A stretch of DNA of 54,262 bases from Thioalkalivibrio sp. (GTDB lineage Bacteria; Pseudomonadota; Gammaproteobacteria; Ectothiorhodospirales; Ectothiorhodospiraceae), in contig RECA01000084.1 of the NCBI GenBank assembly GCA_007692435.1, positions 1 to 54,262 on the forward strand, in the 5' to 3' direction. The notes below the pieces were generated by a model. The model was not told the DNA's origin. It searched no databases and saw only the letters and a list, made by a program, of their open reading frames with translations. How positions within the stretch are numbered: the stretch's first letter is position 1; every line of letters starts with the position of its first letter. Shown piece by piece: positions 1 to 9,982 of the stretch. Position numbers and translations under genes: made by a program.

Positions 1-224
1 TCCGCTGCCGCCGTTCCTGCCGCAGCAAGCCGGCGGGAATTGAAATGCCTGGCACGGAGCCTTAGTCGGTTGGCTGCCTGAAGGCCCTTGTCGAAATCCG
101 GCACGCTGACGGTATCGGAATCGCGCGCGCTCACCGCCTCGGAGTCCGGCGCATCCACCGTCGCACAAGACGCCAGCAGTACAGCGAGAACCAACAGGAT
201 GGACGGTATTCGCGCGGCGATCAT
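1..224 (-). CDS. Putative lipoprotein, 3' end beyond the window
   Basis: Reading the minus strand from ATG at 224 gives about 74 codons with no stop before the window edge, so the gene is truncated by the window and not broken. The N-terminus is MIAARIPSILLVLAVLLASC: a short basic start, a hydrophobic core and a lipobox (L-A-S-C) with Cys20 as the expected lipidation site. A run of purines/Gs (AGGGGG) lies about 6 bases upstream and can act as the ribosome-binding site. The rest of the visible part (Asp/Ser-rich, then Arg/Ala-rich) matches no family I recognise. Likely an envelope lipoprotein; function unknown. Confidence 0.6.
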   Translation of the reverse strand, partial: MIAARIPSILLVLAVLLASCATVDAPDSEAVSARDSDTVSVPDFDKGLQAANRLRLRARHFNSRRLAAAGTAAA

Positions 225-375
225 GTCGGCCCCCTGTCTGCGATGGTGATCCGTTCGCAGAGGAAGTGCCCGTAGAGGATTTCGACCTCGACGCAACGCG
301 TGAGGCGATTGCGGGCAAGGAAGGGGCAGGGACCTTCAACGACATCGGCTGGGATGCGGCCCTGGGCGGCAAACG

Positions 376-402
376 AAAAAGGCCACCCGACAAGGTGGCC
401 TA
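376..402 (-). terminator. Intrinsic terminator of the tRNA-Asn gene
   Basis: Perfect 7-bp hairpin GGCCACC (381-387) / GGTGGCC (394-400) with a 6-base loop. On the minus strand it is followed by TTTTT (376-380), the classic Rho-independent form, and it lies 15 bases past the 3' end of the tRNA. The other side carries TAAAA, so it may work weakly in both directions. Confidence 0.85.
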
Positions 403-415
403 AAACGTTGTTTTC

Positions 416-491
416 TGGCTCCCCGGGACGGGCTCGAACCGCCGACCTAGTGATTAACAGTCACCCGCTCTACCGACTGAGCTACCGGGGA
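416..491 (-). tRNA. tRNA-Asn (anticodon GTT)
   Basis: The minus strand from 491 reads TCCCCGGTAGCTCAGTCGGT and continues through an anticodon arm with CTGTTAA in the loop (GTT anticodon), a T-arm GGTTCGAGCC and the acceptor 3' strand CCGGGGAG followed by an encoded CCA (416-418). Length is 76 nt, the acceptor stem pairs fully, and the anticodon region matches the bacterial tRNA-Asn pattern GACTGTTAATC. Confidence 0.97.
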
Positions 492-530
492 ATGGCAAGC
501 CGCGAATCGTAAAGACCGCTGCAGGGGTAG

Positions 531-1718
<1,188 letters not shown>

Positions 1719-1776
1719 GATGGGCCTCGGGCGATCGCTGGGGTGGGCAATGCGGCTGTGCCGCTTCGAGGCTGGA

Positions 1777-3837
1777 ATGATACTGAAAACCCTTGATCAA
1801 GATAAGGCGGTAGGGGACGGAAAGTTTCTGGTCGTGTCGGGTTACCAGCCCGCCGGCGACCAGCCGGAGGCGATCCGCGGGCTGGTGGAGGGCATCGACG
1901 ACGGGCTTGCGCACCAGGTCCTGCTTGGCGTGACCGGCTCCGGCAAGACCTTCACCATCGCCAAGGTGGTCGAGGCGACCCAGCGCCCGACGATCATCCT
2001 TGCGCCGAACAAGACCCTCGCCGCCCAGCTCTATGGCGAGATGAGGGAGTTCTTCCCGCACAACGCGGTGGAGTACTTCGTGTCCTACTACGACTACTAC
2101 CAGCCCGAGGCCTACGTGCCGTCCTCGGACACCTATATCGAGAAGGACGCCTCGATCAACGACCACATCGAGCAGATGCGGCTGTCCGCGACCCGGGCAT
2201 TGCTGGAGCGCCGTGACGCGATCATCGTCGCCAGCGTCTCCGCGATCTACGGCCTGGGCGACCCGCGCAAGTACCTGTCGATGGTGCTGCACATCCAGCG
2301 CGGCGAGCGGGTGGACCAGCGCGAGATCCTGCGCCGCCTGGCCGAACTGCAGTACACGCGCAACGACATGGAACTGCGTCGGGCCACCTACCGGGTGCGC
2401 GGGGAGGTGATCGACATCCACCCTGCGGAATCCGAGAAGGAGGCGGTGCGCATCGAGCTCTTCGATGACGAGGTCGAGCGGCTGTCCTATTTCGATCCGC
2501 TCACCGGCGAGGTGCTGCGGACCGTGTCGCGGCTGACCATCTATCCGAAGACCCACTACGTTACGCCGCGCGAGACCCTGGTGGAGGCGGTTGATCACAT
2601 CCGCGAGGAGCTGAAGGAGCGCCTCGCCTTCCTGCGATCGGAAGACCGCCTGGTGGAGGCGCAGCGGCTCGAGCAGCGCACCGTGTTCGACATGGAGATG
2701 ATCCTGGAGATCGGCTACTGCGCGGGCATCGAGAACTACTCGCGCTACCTCTCCGGCCGCGCGGCCGGCGAACCGCCGCCGACCTTCTTCGACTATCTGC
2801 CGCAGGACGCGCTGCTGGTGATCGACGAGTCCCATGTCTCGGTGCCTCAGGTGGGCGGGATGTTCCGGGGCGACCGCTCGCGCAAGGAGACGCTGGTGGA
2901 GTACGGATTCCGGCTGCCGTCGGCGCTGGACAACCGGCCGCTGCGCTTCGAGGAGTTCCAGAGCCTGCAGCCGCAGACGATCTACGTGTCGGCGACCCCG
3001 GGACCCTTCGAACGGGAGCACGCGGGGGCGGTGGTGGAGCAGGTCGTCCGACCGACCGGTCTGCTGGATCCGCGGCTGGAGGTGCGCCCGGCGGGCACGC
3101 AGGTGGACGACTGCCTCTCCGAGATCAACCTGCGCATCGAGCGCAAGGAGCGGGTGCTGATCACCACGCTGACCAAGCGCATGGCCGAGGACCTCACGGA
3201 ATACATGTCCGAGCACGGCATCCGTGTGCGCTACCTGCATTCGGACATCGACACGGTGGAGCGGATGGAGATCATCCGCGACCTGCGCCTGGGCGAATTC
3301 GACGTGCTGGTGGGCATCAACCTGCTGCGCGAGGGGCTGGACATGCCCGAGGTCTCGCTGGTCGCGATCTTCGATGCCGACAAGGAGGGTTTTCTGCGCT
3401 CCGACCGCTCGCTGATCCAGACCATCGGGCGGGCGGCACGGAACGTGAACGGCATGGCGATCCTCTACGCCGACCGGGTTACCGGCTCGATGCAGCGCGC
3501 GATGGAAGAGACCGATCGGCGTCGCGAGAAGCAGATGGCCCACAACGAGGCACACGGCATCACGCCGCTCGGCATCCGCAAGGCGGTGGCCGATATCCTC
3601 GAGGCCCGCCCGGGTGCGCGGCACCGCAAGGGCCGCCGGGACCGGGACGCGGCCGAGCCCGATGCACCCGTCTACATCGATTCGCCCGAGGCGGCCACGC
3701 GGCAGATCGAGCGCCTTGAAAAGGAGATGTATGCAAAGGCCCGCGACCTGCAGTTCGAGGAGGCCGCACAGCTTCGGGATCGCATCGAGGAGCTGAAGGA
3801 GCGCGCGTTTCGGCCGGAGGCCGTTGGTTCGGGTTGA
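1777..3837 (+). CDS. uvrB: UvrABC system protein B (excision repair helicase-like subunit)
   Basis: Damage-verifying subunit of nucleotide excision repair; loads from UvrA2 and recruits UvrC. 686 aa from the chosen start. Walker [10 protein letters not shown] has Lys57; the beta-hairpin region [17 protein letters not shown] follows, then the DESH box (VIDESH), helicase motifs [14 protein letters not shown] and QTIGRAARN, and a C-terminal UVR domain (about residues 640-675, [20 protein letters not shown]) that contacts UvrC. An in-frame ATG at 1711 exists, but the ATG at 1777 has GAGG six bases upstream and gives an N-terminus close to known UvrB proteins. I saw no LexA-type CTG-N10-CAG box in the short intergenic region. 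Confidence 0.97.
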   Translation: MILKTLDQDKAVGDGKFLVVSGYQPAGDQPEAIRGLVEGIDDGLAHQVLLGVTGSGKTFTIAKVVEATQRPTIILAPNKTLAAQLYGEMREFFPHNAVEYFVSYYDYYQPEAYVPSSDTYIEKDASINDHIEQMRLSATRALLERRDAIIVASVSAIYGLGDPRKYLSMVLHIQRGERVDQREILRRLAELQYTRNDMELRRATYRVRGEVIDIHPAESEKEAVRIELFDDEVERLSYFDPLTGEVLRTVSRLTIYPKTHYVTPRETLVEAVDHIREELKERLAFLRSEDRLVEAQRLEQRTVFDMEMILEIGYCAGIENYSRYLSGRAAGEPPPTFFDYLPQDALLVIDESHVSVPQVGGMFRGDRSRKETLVEYGFRLPSALDNRPLRFEEFQSLQPQTIYVSATPGPFEREHAGAVVEQVVRPTGLLDPRLEVRPAGTQVDDCLSEINLRIERKERVLITTLTKRMAEDLTEYMSEHGIRVRYLHSDIDTVERMEIIRDLRLGEFDVLVGINLLREGLDMPEVSLVAIFDADKEGFLRSDRSLIQTIGRAARNVNGMAILYADRVTGSMQRAMEETDRRREKQMAHNEAHGITPLGIRKAVADILEARPGARHRKGRRDRDAAEPDAPVYIDSPEAATRQIERLEKEMYAKARDLQFEEAAQLRDRIEELKERAFRPEAVGSG

Positions 3838-3854
3838 ATTAAGGTCGTGAAGGT

Positions 3855-4010
3855 GCAGGAGGCCAGCGCCCCCGGGGGACCCATTGCACAAGCGCCGGAT
3901 CGCCGAGAGGGCTCGCCTCCCACAGGGGCTGGGGCGAACGCCGTAGGAGGCCAGCCCCCTGGGCGACAATCCCGCCAGCGCCGGATCGCCGAGAGGGCTC
4001 GCCTCCTACA
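3855..4010. repeat. Cluster of four alternating REP-like repeats (two inverted pairs)
   Basis: Four related units of about 33-34 bp alternate in orientation between uvrB and nagZ: plus at 3855-3888, minus at 3891-3924, plus at 3943-3975, minus at 3977-4010. Each begins, in its own orientation, with G(T/C)(A/G)GGAGGC followed by a short hairpin such as CCAG-cccc-CTGG or CGAG-ccct-CTCG. The two minus copies match at 33 of 34 positions. The head-plus-palindrome design and the inverted pairing resemble REP sequences and REPINs, which RAYT transposases move elsewhere. No such transposase is present here. No gene is visible in 3838-4069. Confidence 0.7.
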
Positions 4011-4069
4011 TGGGCTGAACCGATTTTCGTTACACTCGGCTGCACGTTAAGCGGTGTGGATGACGCGAT

Positions 4070-5104
4070 ATGACCGATTTCCTGGGGCCCGTTATGCTCG
4101 GTGTGACCGGCCTGGAACTGACCCCCGAAGACCGCGAGCGGCTGCGGCACCCCGCGGCGGGAGGGGTGATCCTCTTCGCCCGGAACTATCAGGATCCGGA
4201 GCAGCTGCAGGCCCTGGTGGCGGCCATCCGGGCCGTGCGCAGCCCCGAACTGTTGATAGCGGTGGACCAGGAGGGCGGCCGGGTCCAGCGCTTCCACGAG
4301 GGGTTCACCGAGATTCCGGCGATGCACAAGATCGGCGAGATCTTCGCCTACGATCCGACGCGCGGTCAGGAACTTGCCCACGATGCCGGCTGGGTGCTGG
4401 CACACGAACTGCGGAATGCCGGCCTGGACTTCAGTTTCACGCCGGTGCTCGACCGCGACATCGGGATCAGCGAGGTCATTCGCGAACGGGCCTTTCACGA
4501 ACGTGCGGACGCGATCGTGATGCTTGCCGGACAGCTGCTGGACGGGCTGGGGGAGGCCGGAATGTCCGGTGTTGGAAAGCATTTTCCCGGCCACGGTGCG
4601 GTCGCCGCCGACTCGCACACGGAGTCCCCGGTGGACCCCCGGCCATTTTCCGAGATCGAGGCCGAGGACCTGGACGCATTCCTCCCGTTGCTGCCGCGCC
4701 TCGGCGGGATCATGCCGGCACATGTGGTCTACCCGGAGGTCGACTCCCAGCCGGCCGGCTTCTCGGGCATCTGGCTGCACGATCTGCTGCGGGTGCGCTA
4801 CGGGTTCGGTGGCGCGATCTTCAGCGATGACCTCGGCATGAGCGGAGCAACCGTGGCGGGATCGCCGGGGGAGCGCGCCCACGCCGCACTGTACGCGGGT
4901 TGCGACATGGTGCTGATCTGCAAGGACTTCCCGGCGATGGACGAGATTCTGCAGACCCTCGAAGACCGCGAACCGAACCCCGACACCCAGCATCGCCTCG
5001 ACGCCATGCGCGGGCGCCTCGCCGAGGCGGACCCGGAACGCCTGGAGGCCGCGCGGGGCCGGCTGCAGGCCCTGTTCGATTACAACCCTACGTATATCGT
5101 GTAG
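4070..5104 (+). CDS. nagZ: Beta-N-acetylhexosaminidase (peptidoglycan recycling)
   Basis: Cytosolic glycoside hydrolase family 3 enzyme that removes N-acetylglucosamine from anhydro-muropeptides during cell-wall recycling. 344 aa, the normal size for the single-domain proteobacterial form. Visible motifs are GGVILFARNY near residue 27, VDQEGGRVQRF around 65-75, the GH3-specific KHFPGHG...DSH loop that supplies the catalytic His, and FSDDLGMSGA (residues 251-260) carrying the nucleophilic Asp. The ATG at 4070 has only a weak ribosome-binding site (GGA about 10 bases upstream) but starts the protein exactly where homologues begin. Confidence 0.96.
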   Translation: MTDFLGPVMLGVTGLELTPEDRERLRHPAAGGVILFARNYQDPEQLQALVAAIRAVRSPELLIAVDQEGGRVQRFHEGFTEIPAMHKIGEIFAYDPTRGQELAHDAGWVLAHELRNAGLDFSFTPVLDRDIGISEVIRERAFHERADAIVMLAGQLLDGLGEAGMSGVGKHFPGHGAVAADSHTESPVDPRPFSEIEAEDLDAFLPLLPRLGGIMPAHVVYPEVDSQPAGFSGIWLHDLLRVRYGFGGAIFSDDLGMSGATVAGSPGERAHAALYAGCDMVLICKDFPAMDEILQTLEDREPNPDTQHRLDAMRGRLAEADPERLEAARGRLQALFDYNPTYIV

Positions 5105-5148
5105 CGGGCCATGGACGCACCCCCTGGAGATGGGTCTAGACTCCGGGG

Positions 5149-7638
5149 ATGGGTGTCTCACTCTCTACGCCGGACGAGCGAAGTCGCATAACCCGGACCC
5201 TGGACCTGCCGGTGACCGGGATGAGTTGTGCCTCCTGCGTGGCACGGGTGGAGGATGCCATCCGGTCCGTACCCGGGGTGGCCGCGGTCAGCGTGAACCT
5301 GGCCACCGGGAAGGCGAGGGTGGAGCTGGACGGCGCGGATCCGGCGGCGGTGGTGGCGGCCGTCGAGGACGCCGGCTACGAGGCCGGCAGTGACGAGATC
5401 GCGCTGAGCGTGCGCGGCATGAGTTGTGCGTCCTGCGTGGGTCGGGTGGAAGAGGCGCTGCAGCGGCACCCCGCGGTGCTGCAGGCAGACGTGAACCTGG
5501 CCACCGAGTCTGCACGGATGCGTTACCTGCCGGCGCTGGCGGATCCCGACGACCTCGTGGCAGAGGTGGAGGCGGCGGGCTACGAGGCGGAGGTCCAGGG
5601 CGCCGCCGCGGACCGTCCGGATCGCGAGCGGGCGGCGTGGGAGTCGGAGTACCGCGGGCTGAAGCGCTCGCTGTTGTTCGCTGCCACCCTGACACTGCCG
5701 ATCTTTGTGCTGGACATGGGCGGTCACATGGTGCCGGCCTTCCATGCCTGGCTGCACAGCACGATCGGCACACAGAACCTCTACCTGCTCTTCTTCATCC
5801 TGGCCTCCGGGGTGCAGTTCGGACCGGGCCTGCTCTTCTACCGCAAGGGCTGGCCGGCACTGCTTCAGGGTGCCCCGGACATGAACTCGCTGGTAATGCT
5901 CGGGACGTCCGCCGCCTACGGATATTCAGTGGTCGCCACCTTCACCCCAGGGGTGCTGCCCGAGGGGACCGTGCACGTCTATTACGAGGCGGCGGCGGTG
6001 ATCATCACCCTGATCCTGTTCGGCCGCGTGCTGGAGGCCCGCGCCCGTGGGGCCACCTCGGAGGCCATCCGCAAGCTGATGGGCCTGCGGCCGCGCACCG
6101 CGCGCGTGGTGCGGGACGGCAGGACCGTCGAGATCGGCGCGGAAGAGGTCAGTCCCGGCGATCACGTGCTGGTGCGTCCCGGAGAACGGCTGCCGGTCGA
6201 TGGCCATGTCGTCGAGGGGTCCTCGTGGGTGGACGAATCGATGATCACCGGCGAGCCCGTGCCGGCGCTGAAGGAACCGGAGGCAAAGGTCGTAGGGGGG
6301 ACGGTGAACGGCGAGGGCAGCCTGACCTTCGTCGCGACCCGGGTCGGCTCCGACACGGTGCTGGCACAGATCATCCGCATGGTGGAGGCGGCGCAGGGCT
6401 CCAAGCTGCCGATCCAGGCGCTGGTGGACCGGGTTACACGGTACTTCGTGCCGGTGGTGATCGGGATCGCCGTGCTGACCTTCGTGGTCTGGCTGGCCTT
6501 CGGTCCGGCGCCCGCGCTGACGCTGGCACTGGTGAATGCGGTCGCGGTGCTCATCATCGCCTGTCCCTGTGCGATGGGGCTGGCCACGCCCACCTCGATC
6601 ATGGTCGGCACGGGGAAGGGGGCCGAGATGGGCGTGCTGTTCCGTGGCGGCGACGCGTTACAGGCCCTGCGCGGCATCGAGATCGTGGCAATGGACAAGA
6701 CCGGGACCCTGACCGAGGGACGTCCCGAGTTGACCGGCATCCGGACCGGCGAGGGCCTCGAAGAGGAAGCGGTGCTCGCGCTGGCGGCCGGCGTGGAGAT
6801 GCACTCCGAGCACCCGATCGCTCAGGCGATCGTGCGCGGAGCCGAAGCGCGGGGGCTCGCCGTGAAAGAGGCCCGGGACTTCGCGGCAACACCCGGGCAG
6901 GGGGCGCGTGCGACGGTGGACGGGCGTGACGTTCGTGTTGGTTCCCGGCGTTTTCTGAGCGAATTCGGCGTGGATACCCGCGAGTTCGACTCCGATGCCG
7001 ACCGCATGGCGGACCAGGGCGCGACCACGCTGTACGTGGCGGTGGACGGGCGCCTGGGTGCGCTGCTGGCGGTGGCCGACCCGCCGAAGCCGAGCGCCGC
7101 ACCCACAGTCGAGTGGCTGCACGGGGAAGGGCTGCGGGTCGTGATGATCAGCGGGGACAATCGCCGCACGGCGGAAGCGATCGCGCGCCAGGTGGGCATC
7201 GACGAGGTCATTGCGGAGGTGCTGCCAGAGGGCAAGGTCGAGGCGGTCCGGGATCTGCAGCAGGGCGGCCGCCGGGTGGCCTTCGTCGGCGACGGCATCA
7301 ACGATGCGCCCGCGCTCGCGCAGGCGGAGATCGGGATCGCGATCGGGTCGGGCACCGACGTGGCGATGGAGTCGGCGGAGGTCGTGCTGATGTCCGGCAA
7401 CCTCTCGGGCATCCGGCAGGCGATCGCCCTGTCCAGGGCCACGCTGCGCAACATCAAGCAGAACCTGTTCTGGGCCTTCGCCTATAACGCGAGCCTGCTG
7501 CCGGTCGCGGCCGGCGTGCTGTATCCGTTCATCGGCCTGCTGCTCTCGCCGATGTTCGCGGCCCTGGCGATGGCCTTCTCGAGCGTCAGCGTGGTGACCA
7601 ACGCGCTGCGCCTGAAGCGCTTCCGGGCTCCCGCCTGA
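5149..7638 (+). CDS. copA: Copper-exporting P1B-type ATPase
   Basis: Inner-membrane pump that exports Cu(I) from the cytosol at the cost of ATP. 829 aa. Two N-terminal heavy-metal-binding domains carry GMSCASC (Cys27/Cys30, and again about 65 residues on). Transmembrane segments follow, with an actuator domain TGEP, the metal-path motif [12 protein letters not shown] (Cys472-Pro473-Cys474), the phosphorylation site DKTGTLTEG (Asp516), an HP motif (SEHPIAQAI) in the nucleotide domain and [13 protein letters not shown] with two CxxC domains defines the Cu+ (CopA) group; silver is a common secondary substrate. It follows nagZ by 44 bp. No CueR-type operator was recognised in that gap, and no copper chaperone or MerR regulator is nearby. 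Confidence 0.95.
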   Translation: MGVSLSTPDERSRITRTLDLPVTGMSCASCVARVEDAIRSVPGVAAVSVNLATGKARVELDGADPAAVVAAVEDAGYEAGSDEIALSVRGMSCASCVGRVEEALQRHPAVLQADVNLATESARMRYLPALADPDDLVAEVEAAGYEAEVQGAAADRPDRERAAWESEYRGLKRSLLFAATLTLPIFVLDMGGHMVPAFHAWLHSTIGTQNLYLLFFILASGVQFGPGLLFYRKGWPALLQGAPDMNSLVMLGTSAAYGYSVVATFTPGVLPEGTVHVYYEAAAVIITLILFGRVLEARARGATSEAIRKLMGLRPRTARVVRDGRTVEIGAEEVSPGDHVLVRPGERLPVDGHVVEGSSWVDESMITGEPVPALKEPEAKVVGGTVNGEGSLTFVATRVGSDTVLAQIIRMVEAAQGSKLPIQALVDRVTRYFVPVVIGIAVLTFVVWLAFGPAPALTLALVNAVAVLIIACPCAMGLATPTSIMVGTGKGAEMGVLFRGGDALQALRGIEIVAMDKTGTLTEGRPELTGIRTGEGLEEEAVLALAAGVEMHSEHPIAQAIVRGAEARGLAVKEARDFAATPGQGARATVDGRDVRVGSRRFLSEFGVDTREFDSDADRMADQGATTLYVAVDGRLGALLAVADPPKPSAAPTVEWLHGEGLRVVMISGDNRRTAEAIARQVGIDEVIAEVLPEGKVEAVRDLQQGGRRVAFVGDGINDAPALAQAEIGIAIGSGTDVAMESAEVVLMSGNLSGIRQAIALSRATLRNIKQNLFWAFAYNASLLPVAAGVLYPFIGLLLSPMFAALAMAFSSVSVVTNALRLKRFRAPA

Positions 7639-7887
7639 GGGCGCGGTGGCGCTGCCGTGCCGCGCGAAGGATGATTTCCATCCATGCTGCCCCCCGGAGA
7701 TCCGGGCAGATTCCCGGGCACATGCGCGGGTCCTCGGCCGGTCGGCCGCAGTCCGAACGCGGAATCTGACGACGGGCGTGCGTTACTGCATTATTATCGT
7801 CTAAAATAACGCGATCCGGATCGTCGCCAGGGGATGCAGTCCGCTGGGGCCTTCCGGAATTTTTCATTCAACTGCTGGAGAGATCGC
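7639..7887. promoter_or_regulatory. Intergenic region with AT-rich candidate promoter for the DsrE-like gene
   Basis: 249 bp without a gene between copA and the DsrE-like gene. An AT-rich island in otherwise GC-rich DNA at 7783-7810 contains TAAAAT (7802-7807), a five-of-six match to a sigma-70 -10 box, about 80 bases before the start codon. No convincing -35 box is seen at the right spacing (TTACTG at 7783 is too close), so the assignment is tentative. Confidence 0.35.
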
Positions 7888-8256
7888 ATGGCCGACAAAC
7901 TGCTCATCGTAATGGTGAATACCGACCCCCGTAACGGTTCCGAACTGGGTGCACCGTTCTTCCAGGCCACCGTGGCGGCGGCCATGGAATACGACGTCGA
8001 GCTGATCCTGACCGGCCGCGCCGGAGAGCTGGCCAAGAAGGGCGTGGCCGAGAACCTCTTCGTACAGGAAGGCAGCTCGAAGTCCGTGTACGAGTTCATC
8101 AAGGACGCGGTGGAAGCCGGTGTGTCCCTGAAGGTCTGCACCCCGACCCTGGATCTCTGGGGCGACGACCTGATCCCCGAGGTCGAGGAGACGGTGGGTG
8201 GCGCCTACGTGATCTCCGAGGCGATGGACGACGACACCGTCACCTTTACCTACTGA
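7888..8256 (+). CDS. DsrE/DsrF-like family protein (putative sulfur carrier)
   Basis: 122 aa. The fold signature of the DsrE/TusD family is visible: MADKLLIVMVNTDP strand, a Pro-Phe-Phe-Gln-Ala helix start, LTGRAGELAKKG, and LKVCTPTLDLWG with Cys84, the only cysteine and the position where family members carry persulfide sulfur. An acidic C-terminus follows. An upstream in-frame start at 7834 is less likely, because GGAGAG lies 8 bases before ATG 7888. Family members move sulfane sulfur in sulfur oxidation or tRNA thiolation, but many are uncharacterised. Here no dsr, tus, rhodanese or hdr gene is adjacent, so the partner is unknown. The next gene, hpt, begins 51 bp downstream and could share the transcript. 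Confidence 0.75.
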   Translation: MADKLLIVMVNTDPRNGSELGAPFFQATVAAAMEYDVELILTGRAGELAKKGVAENLFVQEGSSKSVYEFIKDAVEAGVSLKVCTPTLDLWGDDLIPEVEETVGGAYVISEAMDDDTVTFTY

Positions 8257-8307
8257 TCCCGGAATGCCTCGGCCGTACCGCGGCCGGGGCTGCCCGCGGC
8301 CTGTCCG

Positions 8308-8859
8308 ATGACCCCTGACGAGGTGCGCGTCGTCCTCAGCGAGGCCGACTGCCTGTACAGCCGCGACGCGGTGGAGCGGTCGATCGACCGTCTCGCGGAA
8401 GCCACCGCGGCCGAGCTGTCCCATTCGAACCCGCTGGTGCTGGGGGTGATGAACGGCTGCGTGGTCCTGCTGGGCGGCCTGCTTTCCCGCTGGTCCTTCC
8501 CGATGCAGCTCGACTACCTTCACGCGACGCGCTACCGCGGCGCGACCGCCGGGGGCGCGTACCTGCACTGGCTCGTGCGCCCGCAGACCGCGATGCAGGA
8601 CCGCACCGTGGTCGTGGTGGACGACATCCTGGACGGCGGGATCACGCTGGACGGGATCTGCGGGTATTGTGCGGAGCAGGGCGCGCGGCGCGTTGTCAGC
8701 ATCGTGCTGGTGAACAAGGCGAACCCCGCCCGTGATCCCGGGATTACCGTAGACCACGCGGCGCTGGATGCGCCGAACCGATACCTGTTCGGGTACGGCA
8801 TGGACTACCATGACTACCTGCGCAACGCACCGGGCATCTTTGCAGTCCGGGGCATGTGA
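8308..8859 (+). CDS. hpt: Hypoxanthine-guanine phosphoribosyltransferase
   Basis: Salvages hypoxanthine (and guanine) to IMP/GMP using phosphoribosyl pyrophosphate. 183 aa, normal for the family. The PRPP-binding loop VVVVDDILDGGITL lies at residues 101-114 with two adjacent acidic residues. GVMNGCVVLLGGLL near residue 46 corresponds to the pyrophosphate-binding loop, and a C-terminal FGYGMDYHDYLRN segment contacts the purine. It lies 16 bp upstream of a thioinosine phosphorylase gene whose product is hypoxanthine, which fits a salvage unit. No strong ribosome-binding site precedes ATG 8308. Confidence 0.9.
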   Translation: MTPDEVRVVLSEADCLYSRDAVERSIDRLAEATAAELSHSNPLVLGVMNGCVVLLGGLLSRWSFPMQLDYLHATRYRGATAGGAYLHWLVRPQTAMQDRTVVVVDDILDGGITLDGICGYCAEQGARRVVSIVLVNKANPARDPGITVDHAALDAPNRYLFGYGMDYHDYLRNAPGIFAVRGM

Positions 8860-8875
8860 GGGGAGGCCACAGGCC

Positions 8876-9643
8876 ATGAGCGGCGGACGTCTGGCGATCA
8901 TCGGGGGCACCGGCCTCACGCGCCTGAAGGATCTCGAGATAACCCGGCGGGAGGTGATGCACACGCCCTACGGCGAACCCTCCGGCCCGCTGACCATCGG
9001 CCAGTACCACGGACACGAGGTCCTGTTCCTGCCCAGGCACGGGTCCCGGCACACGATCCCGCCACACCAGGTCAATTACCGTGCCAATCTCTGGGCGCTG
9101 AAGAACGCCGGCGTGGAGACCGTGCTGGCGGTGGCCGCAGTCGGCGGCATCACCGCGCAGATGTCTCCGGGGCGCATCGCGATCCCGGACCAGATCATCG
9201 ACTACACCTGGTCCCGCTATCACACCTTTTTTGACGGAAATGGCGAGGGCGGCGTGACCCACGTGGACATGACGTACCCGTATAACGAGGGCCTGCGCCA
9301 GATCCTGATCGCCGCCTCCCGCGAACTCGAACTCGACGCAGTGGAGCGCGGCACCTATGCCGCCACTCAGGGCCCACGGCTCGAGACGGCCGCGGAGATC
9401 GACCGCCTGGAGCGTGACGGCTGTGACCTCGTGGGCATGACCGGCATGCCCGAGACGGCGCTCGCACGCGAACTCGAACTCCGCTACGCCTGCTGCGCGG
9501 TGGTCGCAAACTGGGCCGCCGGACGTTCGGACGGATTGATCACCATGGAGGACATCGCCCGCAACCTCGAGGGCGCGATGGACCGGGTCAAGCGGCTGCT
9601 CCCGCTGGTGATCGGCCGCTGCCGGGAGGTGGAGACGACCTGA
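8876..9643 (+). CDS. S-methyl-5'-thioinosine phosphorylase
   Basis: Phosphorolysis of methylthioinosine to hypoxanthine and methylthioribose-1-phosphate, part of the methylthioadenosine recycling route known from Pseudomonas. 255 aa. It has IIGGTGL at the N-terminus, RHG (phosphate binding), PPHQVNYRANLWAL, VAAVGGI, TQGPRLET and a VGMTGMPETALAREL block. By memory this block is very close to the P. aeruginosa thioinosine phosphorylase and unlike ordinary methylthioadenosine phosphorylases. ATG 8876 follows GAGGGGAGG and is preferred over an in-frame start at 8768 inside hpt. The upstream hpt removes the hypoxanthine formed. An MTA deaminase would be needed and is not in this window. Confidence 0.85.
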   Translation: MSGGRLAIIGGTGLTRLKDLEITRREVMHTPYGEPSGPLTIGQYHGHEVLFLPRHGSRHTIPPHQVNYRANLWALKNAGVETVLAVAAVGGITAQMSPGRIAIPDQIIDYTWSRYHTFFDGNGEGGVTHVDMTYPYNEGLRQILIAASRELELDAVERGTYAATQGPRLETAAEIDRLERDGCDLVGMTGMPETALARELELRYACCAVVANWAAGRSDGLITMEDIARNLEGAMDRVKRLLPLVIGRCREVETT

Positions 9644-9685
9644 GGTGCCGGGAGTCGGCGTGACTGAGCCCCGTCCATGATTTAA

Positions 9686-9701
9686 CATAATATACATTAT
9701 G
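9686..9701. promoter_or_regulatory. AT-rich perfect inverted repeat between convergent genes
   Basis: CATAAT-atac-ATTATG (6-bp arms, 4-base spacer) inside a 25-bp AT-rich stretch. It looks like an operator or promoter core, but both flanking genes end here (the phosphorylase on plus, the RND permease on minus), so no known gene starts from it. Confidence 0.4.
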
Positions 9702-9729
9702 CGTAATGCCAGAATGGCCCCGGAACATC

Positions 9730-9976
9730 TGGAGTGCGGCGGCTTGCCGCCGCTTTACCACGGGGGGCTTGCCCCCCGTGCCCAGGCGTGCCGGAGCCCC
9801 CGGGCTTCCCGGTGCCGGGAGTTCCCCGTGCCGGGAGTTCCCCGTGCCGGGAGTTCCCCGTGCCGGGAGTTCCCCGTGCCCGGGCTTCCCCGTGCCGGGC
9901 TTCCCGTGCCCGGGCTTCCCCCGGCCGCGGAAGCAAGCTTCCGCGATGGAAAGCGGGAGCAAGCTCCCGCACTCCA
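9730..9976. repeat. Mosaic palindromic element 1 (CTTG-hairpin family) with internal tandem repeat
   Basis: 247 bp bounded by TGGAGTGCGG and its inverse CCGCACTCCA. Inside are hairpins with 4-base loops: GCGGCGG-CTTG-CCGCCGC, CGGGGGG-CTTG-CCCCCCG, GCGGAAG-CAAG-CTTCCGC and GCGGGAG-CAAG-CTCCCGC. The left half uses CTTG loops and the right half CAAG, so the whole is roughly symmetric. The middle (9788-9921) is a tandem array: four perfect copies of GTGCCGGGAGTTCCCC (9812-9875) plus degenerate copies on both sides. It ends 6 bp from the stop codon of the RND permease gene (minus strand) and could serve as its terminator. Open frames through it are repeat translations, not genes. Confidence 0.85.
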
Positions 9977-9982
9977 TAGGGG

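Noticed and set aside
239..403. Open plus-strand frame with coding-like composition ending at TAA 401-403
   Set aside because: It has no ATG start in frame, begins antisense to the lipoprotein gene and its end runs into the tRNA terminator hairpin. Possibly a remnant, but too little to call a gene.
1719..1776. LexA box for uvrB
   Set aside because: No CTG-N10-CAG sequence of acceptable quality in the aspC-uvrB intergenic region.
5105..5148. CueR-type operator before copA
   Set aside because: An ACCC...GGGT inverted arrangement is present but the spacing and arms do not match known CueR boxes.
9812..9921. Possible repeat protein encoded by the 16-bp array
   Set aside because: A 16-bp unit shifts frame each copy, all strands give only low-complexity Gly/Pro/Arg text, and no start or ribosome-binding site fits.
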